This document shows, in pieces, positions 53,312 through 62,523 of a DNA stretch of 64,000 nucleotides. The position numbers and the translations under genes are program-made. Origin of the DNA: Paraburkholderia diazotrophica (GTDB taxonomy: Bacteria > Pseudomonadota > Gammaproteobacteria > Burkholderiales > Burkholderiaceae); assembly GCF_900108945.1 (NCBI RefSeq), contig NZ_FNYE01000027.1, positions 1 through 64,000 of the forward strand, in the 5' to 3' direction. How positions within the stretch are numbered: position 1 is the stretch's first letter; each line of letters begins with the position of its first letter. The notes under the pieces were generated by a model. The model ran no database searches. It saw nothing but the letters and a program-made list of their open reading frames with translations, and had not been told where the DNA came from.

Positions 53312-54001
53312 CTACTTGCGTCTCTTCGCCGCCAATCCGTCGAAGTCGATCGACGTCAGTTCGCCGATCCGTTCGATCGTAATGTCGGGCTCGGGATACT
53401 TCGCGATCTCCGCTTCGTCGAGCGCATAGTGACCTTGCCTCGGAAAGATCGTGGTCAGCCGGTCGCCCCATTGCTCCTTCATCGCCGTGAGGATGCGCAG
53501 CTTGTCGTCGACCATCACATAGTGGCGTGCGGGAAAGTGCGCGATCACGTCGTCGAGCATCTGTTCCTTGTGGATATAGATCAGCACTCGCCCTTCGACT
53601 TCGTCCCACAGCCCCGCGCGCGACACCTTGCGCGGCTGGAACACGACATCGCCGTCCGAGAGAATCGCCGTCTGGCCGAACTGGCTCGCGTAGCGAAGCG
53701 CATCGAGCGCGCCAGGAAAAATGCGGTTCGCAAACGGATAGTCGATCAGGTAGCAGGACATCAGCAATAGCTGCGTGTCGTCCTGACGCTCATGTCGATA
53801 GCGCTGCAATGCGCCGAGATAGTCCGCGTATCCGAGTTCGCCGCGCAGGTCTTCGAAAATCCGCCAGTAGCGCGAGCTGTTCGCCTCTCCGAACTGGCGC
53901 ATCATGTGCATCCGCAGATCCTGCAGGACGTGATCGTTGTCGAGCAGTGTGTTGTCGACATCGAACAGAAAGACAACGTCGTTGCTTGACGGTGTGTTCA
54001 T
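53312..54001 (-). CDS. HAD-superfamily phosphatase
   Basis: A 229-residue HAD hydrolase starting MNTPSSNDVVFLFDVDNTLL at 54001 (GAGG 8 bases upstream). Motif I DVDNTLLDND, motif II LSDGDVVFQPRKVSRAG, motif III Lys and motif IV YVMVDDKLRILTAMKEQWGD are complete, unlike the HAD beside the hpa genes. The helical cap fits small-molecule phosphatases. The substrate is unknown. Confidence 0.9.
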   Translation of the reverse strand: MNTPSSNDVVFLFDVDNTLLDNDHVLQDLRMHMMRQFGEANSSRYWRIFEDLRGELGYADYLGALQRYRHERQDDTQLLLMSCYLIDYPFANRIFPGALDALRYASQFGQTAILSDGDVVFQPRKVSRAGLWDEVEGRVLIYIHKEQMLDDVIAHFPARHYVMVDDKLRILTAMKEQWGDRLTTIFPRQGHYALDEAEIAKYPEPDITIERIGELTSIDFDGLAAKRRK

Positions 54002-54519
54002 GCACGTTACCTCGCATCGGTCGTCTGTATCGATTGAGCAGGCCGGGTGGCGCTGCTTGCGTCTTGGGCGTGCTTGCGCGCTTGCGTTCTTGCGCTGGCG
54101 CGCGAAAGCTCGATGCGAGCACAGCGCGCGAGTGCCGCCTGCCGCGCGTCGTGTTGCGCTGAGAGTTTCGAACAAGCGACGAAGTTCGCTGTCCCGGCTA
54201 ACACGCGATCAGCCGAAAGACTAGCACTGTCGTCGAATAGGCGTCGGTGAGGGGCACTGGAAAGATTGGCGCGATTTGCTTTCATGCGCTGACGGGCACG
54301 GGCGGATTAGCTCTGGTGCGGCGCGTGTATCCGTTGTATTGACCGCACGGCGTGTAGACGGGGTGTAGCTGCGTAGCAGTTGGCCGGGGGGCTGCGGGCC
54401 GGACCGTTAGTTGCGCTTGTGCAAGCACCCAGGGAGTGGACTGCGAACGCGAATCGCCAAGTGGCATGACTTGACCTGATGCCACCTCATAACGTATCGT
54501 TTTGCGACGTTACTTACTT
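54002..54519. other. Intergenic region without a confident gene
   Basis: About 520 bases between the divergent HAD and DinB-like genes. It contains four copies of CTTGCG within 54056-54094 and no recognisable gene. Open frames here show no domain or ribosome site. Confidence 0.5.
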
Positions 54520-55350
54520 ATGGCAGATCGGCTCCTCATGCATTCCCGCTTCGACCGCTTCAGAACGACTCCGCTCGGACAGCAGCTTGAAAGACTGCTC
54601 GTCGGGCGGGATCGCTACATCGAATTCGCCGCCCTGTCGCGCGCGGGCGTTGCGGCTATCGCCGCCGTCACGGACGAAATCGCGGAGAAATTCCCCGAGA
54701 TCGAGCAGGACACGACGGCGCGTCAGTTCTGCGGCGCGATGATCGCGGAAGTCATGCGACAGCACGGCCACGAAGTCACGCAGGCGCGCGGACGTGTCGC
54801 CGGTGCGCTGTTCAGCTATGGCGCGGTGTTCAGCCCGCAGCCGATCCTGCTGCCATTCTCAGGCGTCATCGAAGCGCTCTCGCAGATGCCTGCCGCCTTC
54901 TCTGCTTTCGCCTCGCACATACCGAATGCTCGGTGGTCACAGCGGCCAAAGGGTACGGGCTTTGCGCCTGTCGAGCACGCCTGTCACTTGCGCGACCTCG
55001 ACGCGATCTTTGCAGACCGGATCGCAGCCGTGCGGAACCGGCATTTGCCCGTCATCGATTCCGTCGACGGAACGGTACTCGCGGAAGAACGCGACTATCT
55101 GCATCAGGACATGACGGCAGCCGTCAATGCATTCGCGCAATCGCGCAAGCATCTGTGCACGATGCTGAAGAAGCTGAAGCCCGAGCAACTCGCGCGTTGC
55201 GGCCTGCGCGACGGCACGCGGCGCATGACACTGGAAGAGCTTGTGCGCGAACTTCTCGATCACGACCGCACGCACCGTCTGGAAATGGACGAACTCGAGG
55301 CGGAACTGAAGCAGACGCAGGATCGACGCAAAGGCCAGAAAAGAGCATGA
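54520..55350 (+). CDS. DinB-like protein with N-terminal extension
   Basis: The protein is 276 residues from ATG 54520; other possible starts are TTG 54502 and ATG 54538, and no clear ribosome site helps. Residues 105-265 resemble the DinB/DUF664 four-helix fold with metal-type His residues (PVEHACHLRDLDAIFADRIA; ELVRELLDHDRTHRLEMDEL). The first 100 residues (GRDRYIEFAALSRAGVAAIA; FCGAMIAEVMRQHGHEVTQA) form a separate unrecognised module, so it may be a fusion. Its stop overlaps the following hydrolase start. Confidence 0.75.
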   Translation: MADRLLMHSRFDRFRTTPLGQQLERLLVGRDRYIEFAALSRAGVAAIAAVTDEIAEKFPEIEQDTTARQFCGAMIAEVMRQHGHEVTQARGRVAGALFSYGAVFSPQPILLPFSGVIEALSQMPAAFSAFASHIPNARWSQRPKGTGFAPVEHACHLRDLDAIFADRIAAVRNRHLPVIDSVDGTVLAEERDYLHQDMTAAVNAFAQSRKHLCTMLKKLKPEQLARCGLRDGTRRMTLEELVRELLDHDRTHRLEMDELEAELKQTQDRRKGQKRA

Positions 55351-56102
55351 GCACTCGCCCTCCCGTCGTTTTCATTCACGGCTTTTTCGGTCCGCTAAAC
55401 GCGACGGAGTTCGCTGAGGATGACGCCGTTAAGCGTTCGTCACGCCGCGTGCTCGCACCCGACCTGCTGGGTTATGGCGAATACCAGCATGTCCCGTTCG
55501 ATGCGATTACCCTCCGCGCGCAGGCCGAGCACATCAGCCGTTCAATAGAGCAGCAGTTTGGCGACGAAACAGTCGACGTCGTTGGGCATTCCGTCGGCGG
55601 CGCAATCTCGATGCTGCTTGCCCACGCGCATCCTGAGCGTGTGCGAAGGATCGTCAATATCGAAGGCAATTTCACGCTGGATGATGCGTTCTGGTCGGCG
55701 TCGGTCGGCCGCATGAGCGACGCCGATGCAACCGCTCTGCTCGAACGCTTGCGCGCCGATCCGCTCGAATGGCTGCGCGGCGCGGGAGTCGATGCGACAC
55801 CCGACATGCGCGATGCAGCCGCGCACAGCCTCGCGCGTCAACCCGCGTCGACGCTGAGAGCGATGGGGCAATCCGTCGTCGCGACGACGGGCGACAAGCT
55901 ATATCTTTCGATCGTGCGCAAGGTCTTCGGGACGCATCCCGTTCACCTGATCGCCGGCGAGCATTCACGCGACGGCTGGCATGCGCCGGACTGGGCGTCG
56001 ATCGAATGCGCGAGCTTCCAAACCATCGAAGGGGCTGGACACATGATGATGCTGGAGCGACCGCACGCGTTTGCAGCCGCGCTCCGGTACTGTCTCGACT
56101 GA
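55347..56102 (+). CDS. Alpha/beta-hydrolase coupled to the DinB-like gene
   Basis: The 251-residue enzyme starts MSTRPPVVFIHGFFGPLNAT at 55347, sharing ATGA with the upstream stop codon. The nucleophile elbow is VVGHSVGGAISMLLAH, and the catalytic His is in IEGAGHMMMLERPHAF. Translational coupling suggests that it works with the DinB-like protein. The substrate is unknown. Confidence 0.9.
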   Translation: MSTRPPVVFIHGFFGPLNATEFAEDDAVKRSSRRVLAPDLLGYGEYQHVPFDAITLRAQAEHISRSIEQQFGDETVDVVGHSVGGAISMLLAHAHPERVRRIVNIEGNFTLDDAFWSASVGRMSDADATALLERLRADPLEWLRGAGVDATPDMRDAAAHSLARQPASTLRAMGQSVVATTGDKLYLSIVRKVFGTHPVHLIAGEHSRDGWHAPDWASIECASFQTIEGAGHMMMLERPHAFAAALRYCLD

Positions 56103-56273
56103 TACGCGCCGCCCCAACGCGCCAATCTCATCAATGACACGAGCCATATCTGCATGCGGCGCACCGCGCGCACAGGATGCGCACGCCGATTCACGGGCCA
56201 TGGCGCTGCGCATCCAGCGTGCTATCGTCGTACAAAGGAACATCGACTCGCCCGCTTGCCGCCCAACCCCTCG

Positions 56274-56738
56274 ATGACAGCCGTCCAGCCCGCCCGCTTC
56301 CCCGATGACCTCGACGCCGTGCGCGCGATCTTCCGCGAGTACGCGGACAGCCTCGGCGTCGATCTGTCGTTTCAGTCATTCGATGCCGAACTGGCCTCGC
56401 TGCCCGGGAAATATGCGCCTCCGGCCGGCGCGATTCTGCTTGCATGGCGCGATGGCCGCGTGATCGGCTGCGTCGCGCTGCGGCCGTTCGAGTACGACAT
56501 CTGCGAGATGAAGCGCCTCTATGTGCGTGAGGAAGGCCGCGGCCAGCAGCTAGGCAGGCGTCTTGCGTAAGCCGTCGTGCACGCGGCCAGAGAAGCGGGC
56601 TACAGGAAGATGCGGCTCGATACGCTGCCGACCATGCAGGCGGCTCAGCGGCTTTACGCGTCGCTCGGGTTCAGGCCTATCTCCGCGTATGTGTTCAATC
56701 CCGTCGAGGGCACACGTTTTCTCGAACTCGATTTGTGA
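56274..56738 (+). pseudogene. GNAT acetyltransferase broken by an in-frame TAA
   Basis: Reading from ATG 56274 gives a GNAT N-terminus (PDDLDAVRAIFREYADSLGV; FEYDICEMKRLYVREEGRGQ QLGRRLA acetyl-CoA loop) up to a TAA at 56568-56570. The same frame then continues without a shift for 55 codons (AVVHAAREAGYRKMRLDTLP; QAAQRLYASLGFRPISAYVF; NPVEGTRFLELDL) to TGA 56738, completing the family. One base change, for example GAA or CAA to TAA, explains it. The truncated 98-residue product would lack half the fold. Confidence 0.88.
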
Positions 56739-56846
56739 AGCGGTCCATTGCGCTTCATGCATCAGCGGCAGTATCTGTGGCACGCAAAGCAGCGGCGGCG
56801 CGCGCAACACACGCCGCGCACGCCGCCGCCATCGCTCAGCCCACGA

Positions 56847-58007
56847 TCAGACTCCGCCTCCCACGGTCCTGATGCTCTTCCACTGCCCCTGCTCGACCTG
56901 GAACAGCGTATAAGGCGGCTTGATCAGATCGCCGTAAGGATCGAACGTGATCTTGCCCGTCACGCCCGTCAGCGAAACCTTGGCGAGGCTGTCGACGATC
57001 TTCTGCCTGTCGAGTGAATTCGCGTCGTGGATCGCCTTCAGCATCGCGAGCGCGGCGTCGTACGCAAACGGCGCGTACAGTTCCACGTCCTGGTTGAAGC
57101 GCGCCTTGTAGCGCTTGCCGAAGTCCTGCGCGGCGGGCAGCTTGTCGAGCGCGGGACCGGGTTCGAGGTCCTGCGTGCGTTCGCCGGAAGCGCCGGCGAT
57201 CTGCAGGAACGCGTTGCTCTTCAGCGCGCCCGCGCCGAACAGTTGCGCCGTCATGCCGAGCGAGCGCATCTGCTTGACCAGCATCGCGCCCTGTTCGTCC
57301 AGTCCGCCGAAAAAGATCAGATCGACATTCTTGCTCTTCAGCGAAGTCAAAATTGCGCGGAAGTCGACAGCCTTGTCGTTCGTGAATTCGCGATCGACGA
57401 TATTGCCGTTCGCTTCCTTCGCGCCTTTTTCGAATGCATCGGCAAGACCCTGGCCGAACGCCGTGCGGTCGTCGATGATGCCGATCCGCTTCGCCTTCAT
57501 CTGCTCGACGACGAAGTGCCCCGCCACCACGCCGCCCACGCCGTCATGTCCCATCGTGCGGAACACGTTCTTGAAGCCCTGCTTCGTCAGTTGCGGATTG
57601 GTCGAGCCCGGCGTGATCATCGCGACGTTGGCGTTGTGATACACCGCGGATGCGGGAATGCTGCAGCCCGAATTGTAATGGCCGATCACGCCAACCACGC
57701 CATCGTCGACGAGCTTTTGCGCGACCTGGATCGCGACGCGCGGATCGGCCTGATCGTCCTGCACGTCGAGCACGAACTTGACGGGCTTGCCGGCGACGGT
57801 CGGATGTTTCGCGTTCTCTTCGTCGATGGCGAGTTGCGCGCCATATTGCAGGTCCTTGCCGACCCGCGCGACAGGCCCCGTCAGCGGGCCGACAAAGCCG
57901 ATCTTGACCACTTCCGGATCGGCGGCCGATGCAACTGAAGCGGCGAACGACGCATGCGCTGCAAGAGCGCACACCGCCAGCCTGATGATCCATGTACGTC
58001 GATTCAT
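56847..58007 (-). CDS. Branched-chain amino acid-type ABC transporter substrate-binding protein
   Basis: The 386-residue periplasmic protein starts at 58007 (AGGAG 6 bases upstream) with a signal peptide ending near SVASAADPEV. Family stretches are VKIGFVGPLTGPVARVGKDL, VDDGVVGVIGHYNSGCSIPA, STNPQLTKQGFKNVFRTMGH, IIDDRTAFGQGLADAFEKGA and YAPFAYDAALAMLKAI. It is paralogous to the partial gene at 1-707. Membrane and ATPase subunits are not nearby. It is downstream of a dadA-like gene and a permease, pointing to amino-acid use. Confidence 0.93.
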   Translation of the reverse strand: MNRRTWIIRLAVCALAAHASFAASVASAADPEVVKIGFVGPLTGPVARVGKDLQYGAQLAIDEENAKHPTVAGKPVKFVLDVQDDQADPRVAIQVAQKLVDDGVVGVIGHYNSGCSIPASAVYHNANVAMITPGSTNPQLTKQGFKNVFRTMGHDGVGGVVAGHFVVEQMKAKRIGIIDDRTAFGQGLADAFEKGAKEANGNIVDREFTNDKAVDFRAILTSLKSKNVDLIFFGGLDEQGAMLVKQMRSLGMTAQLFGAGALKSNAFLQIAGASGERTQDLEPGPALDKLPAAQDFGKRYKARFNQDVELYAPFAYDAALAMLKAIHDANSLDRQKIVDSLAKVSLTGVTGKITFDPYGDLIKPPYTLFQVEQGQWKSIRTVGGGV

Positions 58008-58076
58008 GATGCGCTCCTGTCGATAGAAAATGCCGCGCGTTTTGCCTGTCGACTGACCCGATGCGCGACGCGTCGA

Positions 58077-58120
58077 AGTCGTCCGGGTGTGTCCAGTGTG
58101 TGTCCGGTGTGTGTCCATTC
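58077..58120. repeat. GT-rich 11-12-mer repeat upstream of the binding-protein gene
   Basis: Three imperfect tandem units of GTGTGTCC lie in the spacer between the dadA-like gene and the binding-protein gene, just before the latter's leader. Confidence 0.6.
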
Positions 58121-59351
58121 AGAACCGGGTTGCCGCGTAGCGGGCCAGGTCGAGCGGCGGCGCGCGCCGCGCGACGAGATCCGCGACGATACGCCCGCTC
58201 ACGCCCGCCAATGTCAGCCCGAGATGCTGATGACCGAATGCGTAGATCACGCGCTCGCTTGCGCTTGCGCAGCCGAGCACGGGCACGCCGTCGGGCAGCG
58301 TGGGCCTGAAGCCGAGCCACGCGCTGTCGGGCTGCTGCAATGCGGGCAACGCGCGCTTCGATGAAAACGTCAGCAGATCGAGCAGCGAACGGTTGCGCAC
58401 ATCGCTGAAGCCGCCCAGCTCGACCGTGCCGGCGACGCGAATGCCCTCGTCCATCGGCGTCATGTAGAAGCCTCGCTCGGCCCAGCCGACCGGCCGCGAA
58501 ATCAGTTGCGACGCGCCGCGATAGCGCACGTGATAGCCGCGCTCGGTATCGAGAGGCACGCGGTCGCCGCATTGCGCCGCGAACTTCGCCGAGCGCGCGC
58601 CCGTCGCGACGACGACATGATCGAAGCGGCGCGGCGTGCCGTCGTCCGTCGTCAGCGTGACGCCGTCCGATGCGGGCGCCAGCGCGCTCACGCTCTTGCG
58701 TTCCAGTTCGAGGCCGCGCGCGGCGAGTACATCGTAGAGCGACAGCAGAAAGCGCTGCGGATCGGATAAATGCCAGCTGTCGCGAAACAGCACGCCGCGT
58801 TCGAAGATCGGCGCGAGCGAAGGCTCCAGCTCGCGCACCTCTTCGCCCGACAACACGTCGAACGAAACGCCTAGCCGCTCGCGCAGATTCAGCGAAGCGC
58901 GCGACGCATCGAACGACGCGCCGCTCGAATACAGATACAGGCATTCGCGCGGCCGCACGAACTTCGCCAGCTCGCACTCTTCGAGCAACGGCGCGTAGCC
59001 CGCCTGCGCCTGCGCAAGCAGCGCAGCGAGCGCGCTCGCGCTTGCTTCATAGCGGCGCTGCGTCGAGTTGATCATGAAGCGCACGAGCCACGGCAGCACG
59101 TGCGGCAGATAACTCCAGCGCAAGCGGAACGGGCTCTCGCTCGACAGCAGGAAGCGCGGCAGATCGCGGAACACCGACGGGTTGTTCACGGGTATGCAGC
59201 CATACGGCGCGAACGTGCCCGCGTTGCCGTACGACGCGCCCTGCGCGACGCCGGACGGATCGAACAGCGTCACGCGGTGCCCGTCGCGCATCAGCCAGCC
59301 GGCGCTCGCAAGCCCGATGAAACCCGCGCCGACAATGCCCACTTCCGCCAT
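58119..59351 (-). CDS. D-amino-acid dehydrogenase/FAD-dependent oxidoreductase (DadA-like)
   Basis: The 410-residue flavoprotein begins MAEVGIVGAGFIGLASAGWL at 59351, with the FAD dinucleotide motif at the very N-terminus. DadA-type marks are GASYGNAGTFAPYGCIPVNN, GERGYHVRYR-like (DTERGYHVRYRGASQLISRP), MTPMDEGIRVAGTVELGG and GFRPTLPDGVPVLGCASASE with GHQHLGLTLAGVSGRIVADL. It would oxidise D-amino acids or similar amines to keto acids. It overlaps the permease stop by one base (operon), and a MocR regulator is divergent. Confidence 0.9.
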   Translation of the reverse strand: MAEVGIVGAGFIGLASAGWLMRDGHRVTLFDPSGVAQGASYGNAGTFAPYGCIPVNNPSVFRDLPRFLLSSESPFRLRWSYLPHVLPWLVRFMINSTQRRYEASASALAALLAQAQAGYAPLLEECELAKFVRPRECLYLYSSGASFDASRASLNLRERLGVSFDVLSGEEVRELEPSLAPIFERGVLFRDSWHLSDPQRFLLSLYDVLAARGLELERKSVSALAPASDGVTLTTDDGTPRRFDHVVVATGARSAKFAAQCGDRVPLDTERGYHVRYRGASQLISRPVGWAERGFYMTPMDEGIRVAGTVELGGFSDVRNRSLLDLLTFSSKRALPALQQPDSAWLGFRPTLPDGVPVLGCASASERVIYAFGHQHLGLTLAGVSGRIVADLVARRAPPLDLARYAATRF

Positions 59352-60799
59352 CAACGTTCTCCCTGCATCGCGCGTGCATCGGCTGCGAGATAACCCGTGC
59401 GCGTGCCTTCGTCCGCGGCGCGCCGTTTCGTGCCGAGCAGCCACGCCGCCGATGCAACCGCGAGACTCGCAATGCTCGCCATCAATTGCGGACGCAGTGA
59501 CGCATCCGTGCCCATCGCGATCAGCACGCCGACGATCGCCGCCACGACCGCATACGAGAGCCACGGAAAGAGCCACACAGGCAGCTCGGGCTTCTCGCCC
59601 TTTTGCTCGAGACGCCGGCGGATGCGAATCTGCGCGAGCGCCGTCGCGAGATAGACGAACAGCATCACGGCACCCGATGCGTTCACGAGAAACAGGAACA
59701 CGCCCTGCGGCGACACGATGGCCGCGACGATTGCCACATAGCCGACCACGCTGCTCAGCAACACGGCAAGACGGGGCACGCGCGACGGCGTGAGGCGCAA
59801 CAGCGCGCGCGGCGCATCGCCGCGACCTGCGAGACGGAACAGAATCCGCGACGACACGTACAGCCCCGAGTTCAGCGCCGACAGCACGGCGACCAGCACG
59901 ATTGCGTTCATGATGTCCGCCGAGCCCGGCACGCGCATCGTTTCGAGCGCGGCGACGAATGGCGAATGGCCCGTGACGATGCTGGTCCACGGCACGATGC
60001 ACGCGATCAGGAACATCGAGCCGACATAGAACGTGATCACGCGCAGGATCACCGAGCGCGTCATCGCGGCAACGCTCTTCGCGGGATTATCGGATTCGGC
60101 AGCGGCGATAGTCGCGATTTCCGCGCCGCCGACGGCGAAGATCACGGTCGGCACGGCCGCGAACACCGACATCGCGCCGAACGGCAGAAAGCCCTGCGCT
60201 GCCGTCAGATTGCGCACCGCGCTGTGCGTATGGCCGAGACCGAAGACCCACGCGGCGCCGATCGCGATGAACACGATGATGGCCGCGACCTTGATCGACG
60301 CGAACCAGAACTCGAACTCGCCATACGACTTCACCGACATCAGGTTGACGAACGTCATCACCGACAGCAGCACGAGCCCGATCATCCACACGGGCGCGGG
60401 AATCCAGCGCTGCAGGATCGCCGCGCCCGCGACCGCTTCCACCGCGACGACGATCACCCAAAAGTACCAGTAGAGCCAGCCGCTCGTGAAGCCCGCCCAG
60501 TCGCCGAGCCCGATGCGCGCGTATTCGGTGAACGAGCCCACGCCCGGCACGGCCAGCGCCATTTCGCCGAGCATGCGCATCACGAACAGCACGACGATGC
60601 CCGCCACCAGATACGACAGACATGCTGCCGGCCCGACCGTGCTGAGCGTCGCGCTGCTGCCCACGAACAGCCCCGCGCCGATGATGCCGCCGAGCGAAAT
60701 CATCGTGACGTGCCGCTGACGCAAGGCGACGCCGAGACGCGGCGCCGCGTTGTCCTGTGTGCCGCGCGATGCGCGCCCGTTTGTCCTGCTCTCTGCCAT
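59351..60799 (-). CDS. Amino acid permease (APC/GABA-permease-like)
   Basis: The 482-residue carrier starts at 60799 after GGAAGGAG. It has 12 membrane segments, with RHVTMISLGGIIGAGLFVGS and ARIGLGDWAGFTSGWLYWYF, typical of the AAT/GABA permease group. It supplies the first step of the pathway that continues with the DadA-like enzyme. The exact amino acid is unknown. Confidence 0.93.
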   Translation of the reverse strand: MAESRTNGRASRGTQDNAAPRLGVALRQRHVTMISLGGIIGAGLFVGSSATLSTVGPAACLSYLVAGIVVLFVMRMLGEMALAVPGVGSFTEYARIGLGDWAGFTSGWLYWYFWVIVVAVEAVAGAAILQRWIPAPVWMIGLVLLSVMTFVNLMSVKSYGEFEFWFASIKVAAIIVFIAIGAAWVFGLGHTHSAVRNLTAAQGFLPFGAMSVFAAVPTVIFAVGGAEIATIAAAESDNPAKSVAAMTRSVILRVITFYVGSMFLIACIVPWTSIVTGHSPFVAALETMRVPGSADIMNAIVLVAVLSALNSGLYVSSRILFRLAGRGDAPRALLRLTPSRVPRLAVLLSSVVGYVAIVAAIVSPQGVFLFLVNASGAVMLFVYLATALAQIRIRRRLEQKGEKPELPVWLFPWLSYAVVAAIVGVLIAMGTDASLRPQLMASIASLAVASAAWLLGTKRRAADEGTRTGYLAADARAMQGER

Positions 60800-60910
60800 G
60801 CGTCATCTCCTTCCAGCCCGATTCAGCGATTCAAAACCACACAAAACCCGATCAACCTGGCTCAAAGAATCACACAACATTTTTTTGTGTGCAATTAAAA
60901 GCCTCATTGT

Positions 60911-61016
60911 GTGGTCCAGGACTTTCCCTGGCGCGGTTGGGCGCGTTCCTTGCCATGCCTGAAAACGAAGGCAAGAAGGTATATATCTGGTATAAAATCC
61001 GGCGAACTGGCACAAA
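60911..61016. promoter_or_regulatory. MocR direct-repeat operators between permease and mocR
   Basis: CTGGTATAAA (60987-60996) and CTGGCACAAA (61007-61016) are direct repeats 20 bases apart upstream of the MocR gene, and CTGGACCAC (minus strand, 60919-60911) faces the permease. MocR/TauR-type regulators bind such CTGG direct repeats. The placement suits divergent control and autoregulation. Confidence 0.55.
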
Positions 61017-61058
61017 CGGGCAGACAAAGCCTGTTTTGTATGGAGACAGGGCAAGACA

Positions 61059-62501
61059 ATGGCTTCCAGCAAACCCAAGGCAGCGAACGGCAACGGTGCG
61101 ACGGCCGAAGTCGACCAGACAAACGGCGACCAGGTCCAGACAAAACGCGCGACCTACATCGAGGTGTCGGCGTCGATCGAAGATGAGATTCGCGGCGGCG
61201 TCTATCCGCCCGGCAGCCGCCTGCCGCCGCAACGTCAGCTGGCGACGGAGCTCGGCATCAATGTGTCGACGGTTTCGCGCGCGTACAAGGAATTGCAGTT
61301 GCGTGGGCTCGTGATCGGCAGCAAGCGGCGCGGCTCGCTCGTGACGGGCGGCGCGATGCCGCGCGTCGAAACGGCTGCGGCGCCCAATGCCACACCGGGC
61401 GGCGCAATCGACCTGACCGTCAACCGGCCCGCGACGGGTGAATTCCTCGCGTGTCTCGCTGCCACGCTCGCCGAGTTGCCGCGCGATCCGCGCTATGCGT
61501 CGCTACAGGAATATCAGCCGCCGCAGGGGCCCGCATGGGCGCGCGCCGCGGGCGCGAAGTGGACGGCCGCACCCGGATTCACGCCATCGCCGGAGCATCT
61601 GGTCGTGACGAGCGGCGCGCAGCACGGTCTGTATGCCGTGCTCAACAGCCTGATCGGCACGGACGGCGTGATCATCGCCGACCGTCTCACCTACTACGGC
61701 CTGAAAGCGCTCGCGCCCGTGTTCCAGTTCGAAATCGTCAGCGCGCCGAGCGACCGCGACGGGCTCATCACCGATGAAGTGGAGCGCATCTGCAGCCGCG
61801 TGCCCGTAAAGGCGATCTTCACCGTGCCGAATCTGCAGAACCCGACCGTGACGACGATGAGCCTCGAACGGCGCGTCGCGCTCGTCGATATCGCGCGCCG
61901 CCATGGCGTCGCGATCATCGAGGACGATGTCTACGGTCCGCTCGTTTCGCAGCGCCTGCCGACGCTCGCGAGCCTGTGCCCGGAGCTGACGTTCCATATC
62001 GCCGCGACCTCGAAGATTCTCGCGCCGGGACTGCGGCTCGGTTATCTGCTGAGCCCGCCCGAGCGTTCCGCGCTCGCGGCCGAAGCCGTGCGCACGACCG
62101 CGTGGATGCCCGCGCCGATGTCGATGCTGATCGCGACGATATGGATCGAAGATGGCACCGCGCGACGCATCATGGACTCGCAGCTCGCCGAGATTCGCGT
62201 GAGGCACGATCTGGCGCGCCAGATTCTGCCGCAGGAATGGCTCGACTCCGATCCCGCGTGCATGTTCGTGTGGCTGAGACTCCCGCCGCCGTGGCGCGCG
62301 GACGACTTCGCCGCCAATGCGAAAGCACGCGGCGTGGTCGTGATGCCTTCGTCGGCGTTTGCCGTGGACCGCGCCGAAGTCGAGCACGGCGTGCGGATCA
62401 ACCTTGCGTGTGCGTCGTCGCGCGAGCAGCTGGTGAGCGCGCTGCAAACGCTCGCGCAAGCGCTGCGCGATCGTCCTCGCGCGTTGTTCGGCACGATCTG
62501 A
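61059..62501 (+). CDS. MocR-family transcriptional regulator (GntR helix-turn-helix plus aminotransferase-like domain)
   Basis: The 480-residue protein has an N-terminal GntR winged helix (EDEIRGGVYPPGSRLPPQRQ, LATELGINVSTVSRAYKELQ) and a class I aminotransferase-like domain with the PLP-lysine motif HIAATSKILAPGLRLGYLLS (Schiff-base Lys after Ser). IAFTVPNLQNPTV-like and IEDDVYGPLVSQRLP are further cofactor contacts. It is divergent from the permease/dadA/binding-protein operon and is its likely ligand-sensing regulator, like GabR, TauR and PdxR. Confidence 0.94.
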   Translation: MASSKPKAANGNGATAEVDQTNGDQVQTKRATYIEVSASIEDEIRGGVYPPGSRLPPQRQLATELGINVSTVSRAYKELQLRGLVIGSKRRGSLVTGGAMPRVETAAAPNATPGGAIDLTVNRPATGEFLACLAATLAELPRDPRYASLQEYQPPQGPAWARAAGAKWTAAPGFTPSPEHLVVTSGAQHGLYAVLNSLIGTDGVIIADRLTYYGLKALAPVFQFEIVSAPSDRDGLITDEVERICSRVPVKAIFTVPNLQNPTVTTMSLERRVALVDIARRHGVAIIEDDVYGPLVSQRLPTLASLCPELTFHIAATSKILAPGLRLGYLLSPPERSALAAEAVRTTAWMPAPMSMLIATIWIEDGTARRIMDSQLAEIRVRHDLARQILPQEWLDSDPACMFVWLRLPPPWRADDFAANAKARGVVVMPSSAFAVDRAEVEHGVRINLACASSREQLVSALQTLAQALRDRPRALFGTI

Positions 62502-62523
62502 CTTTGCGGCGCAGGCTGCGCGG

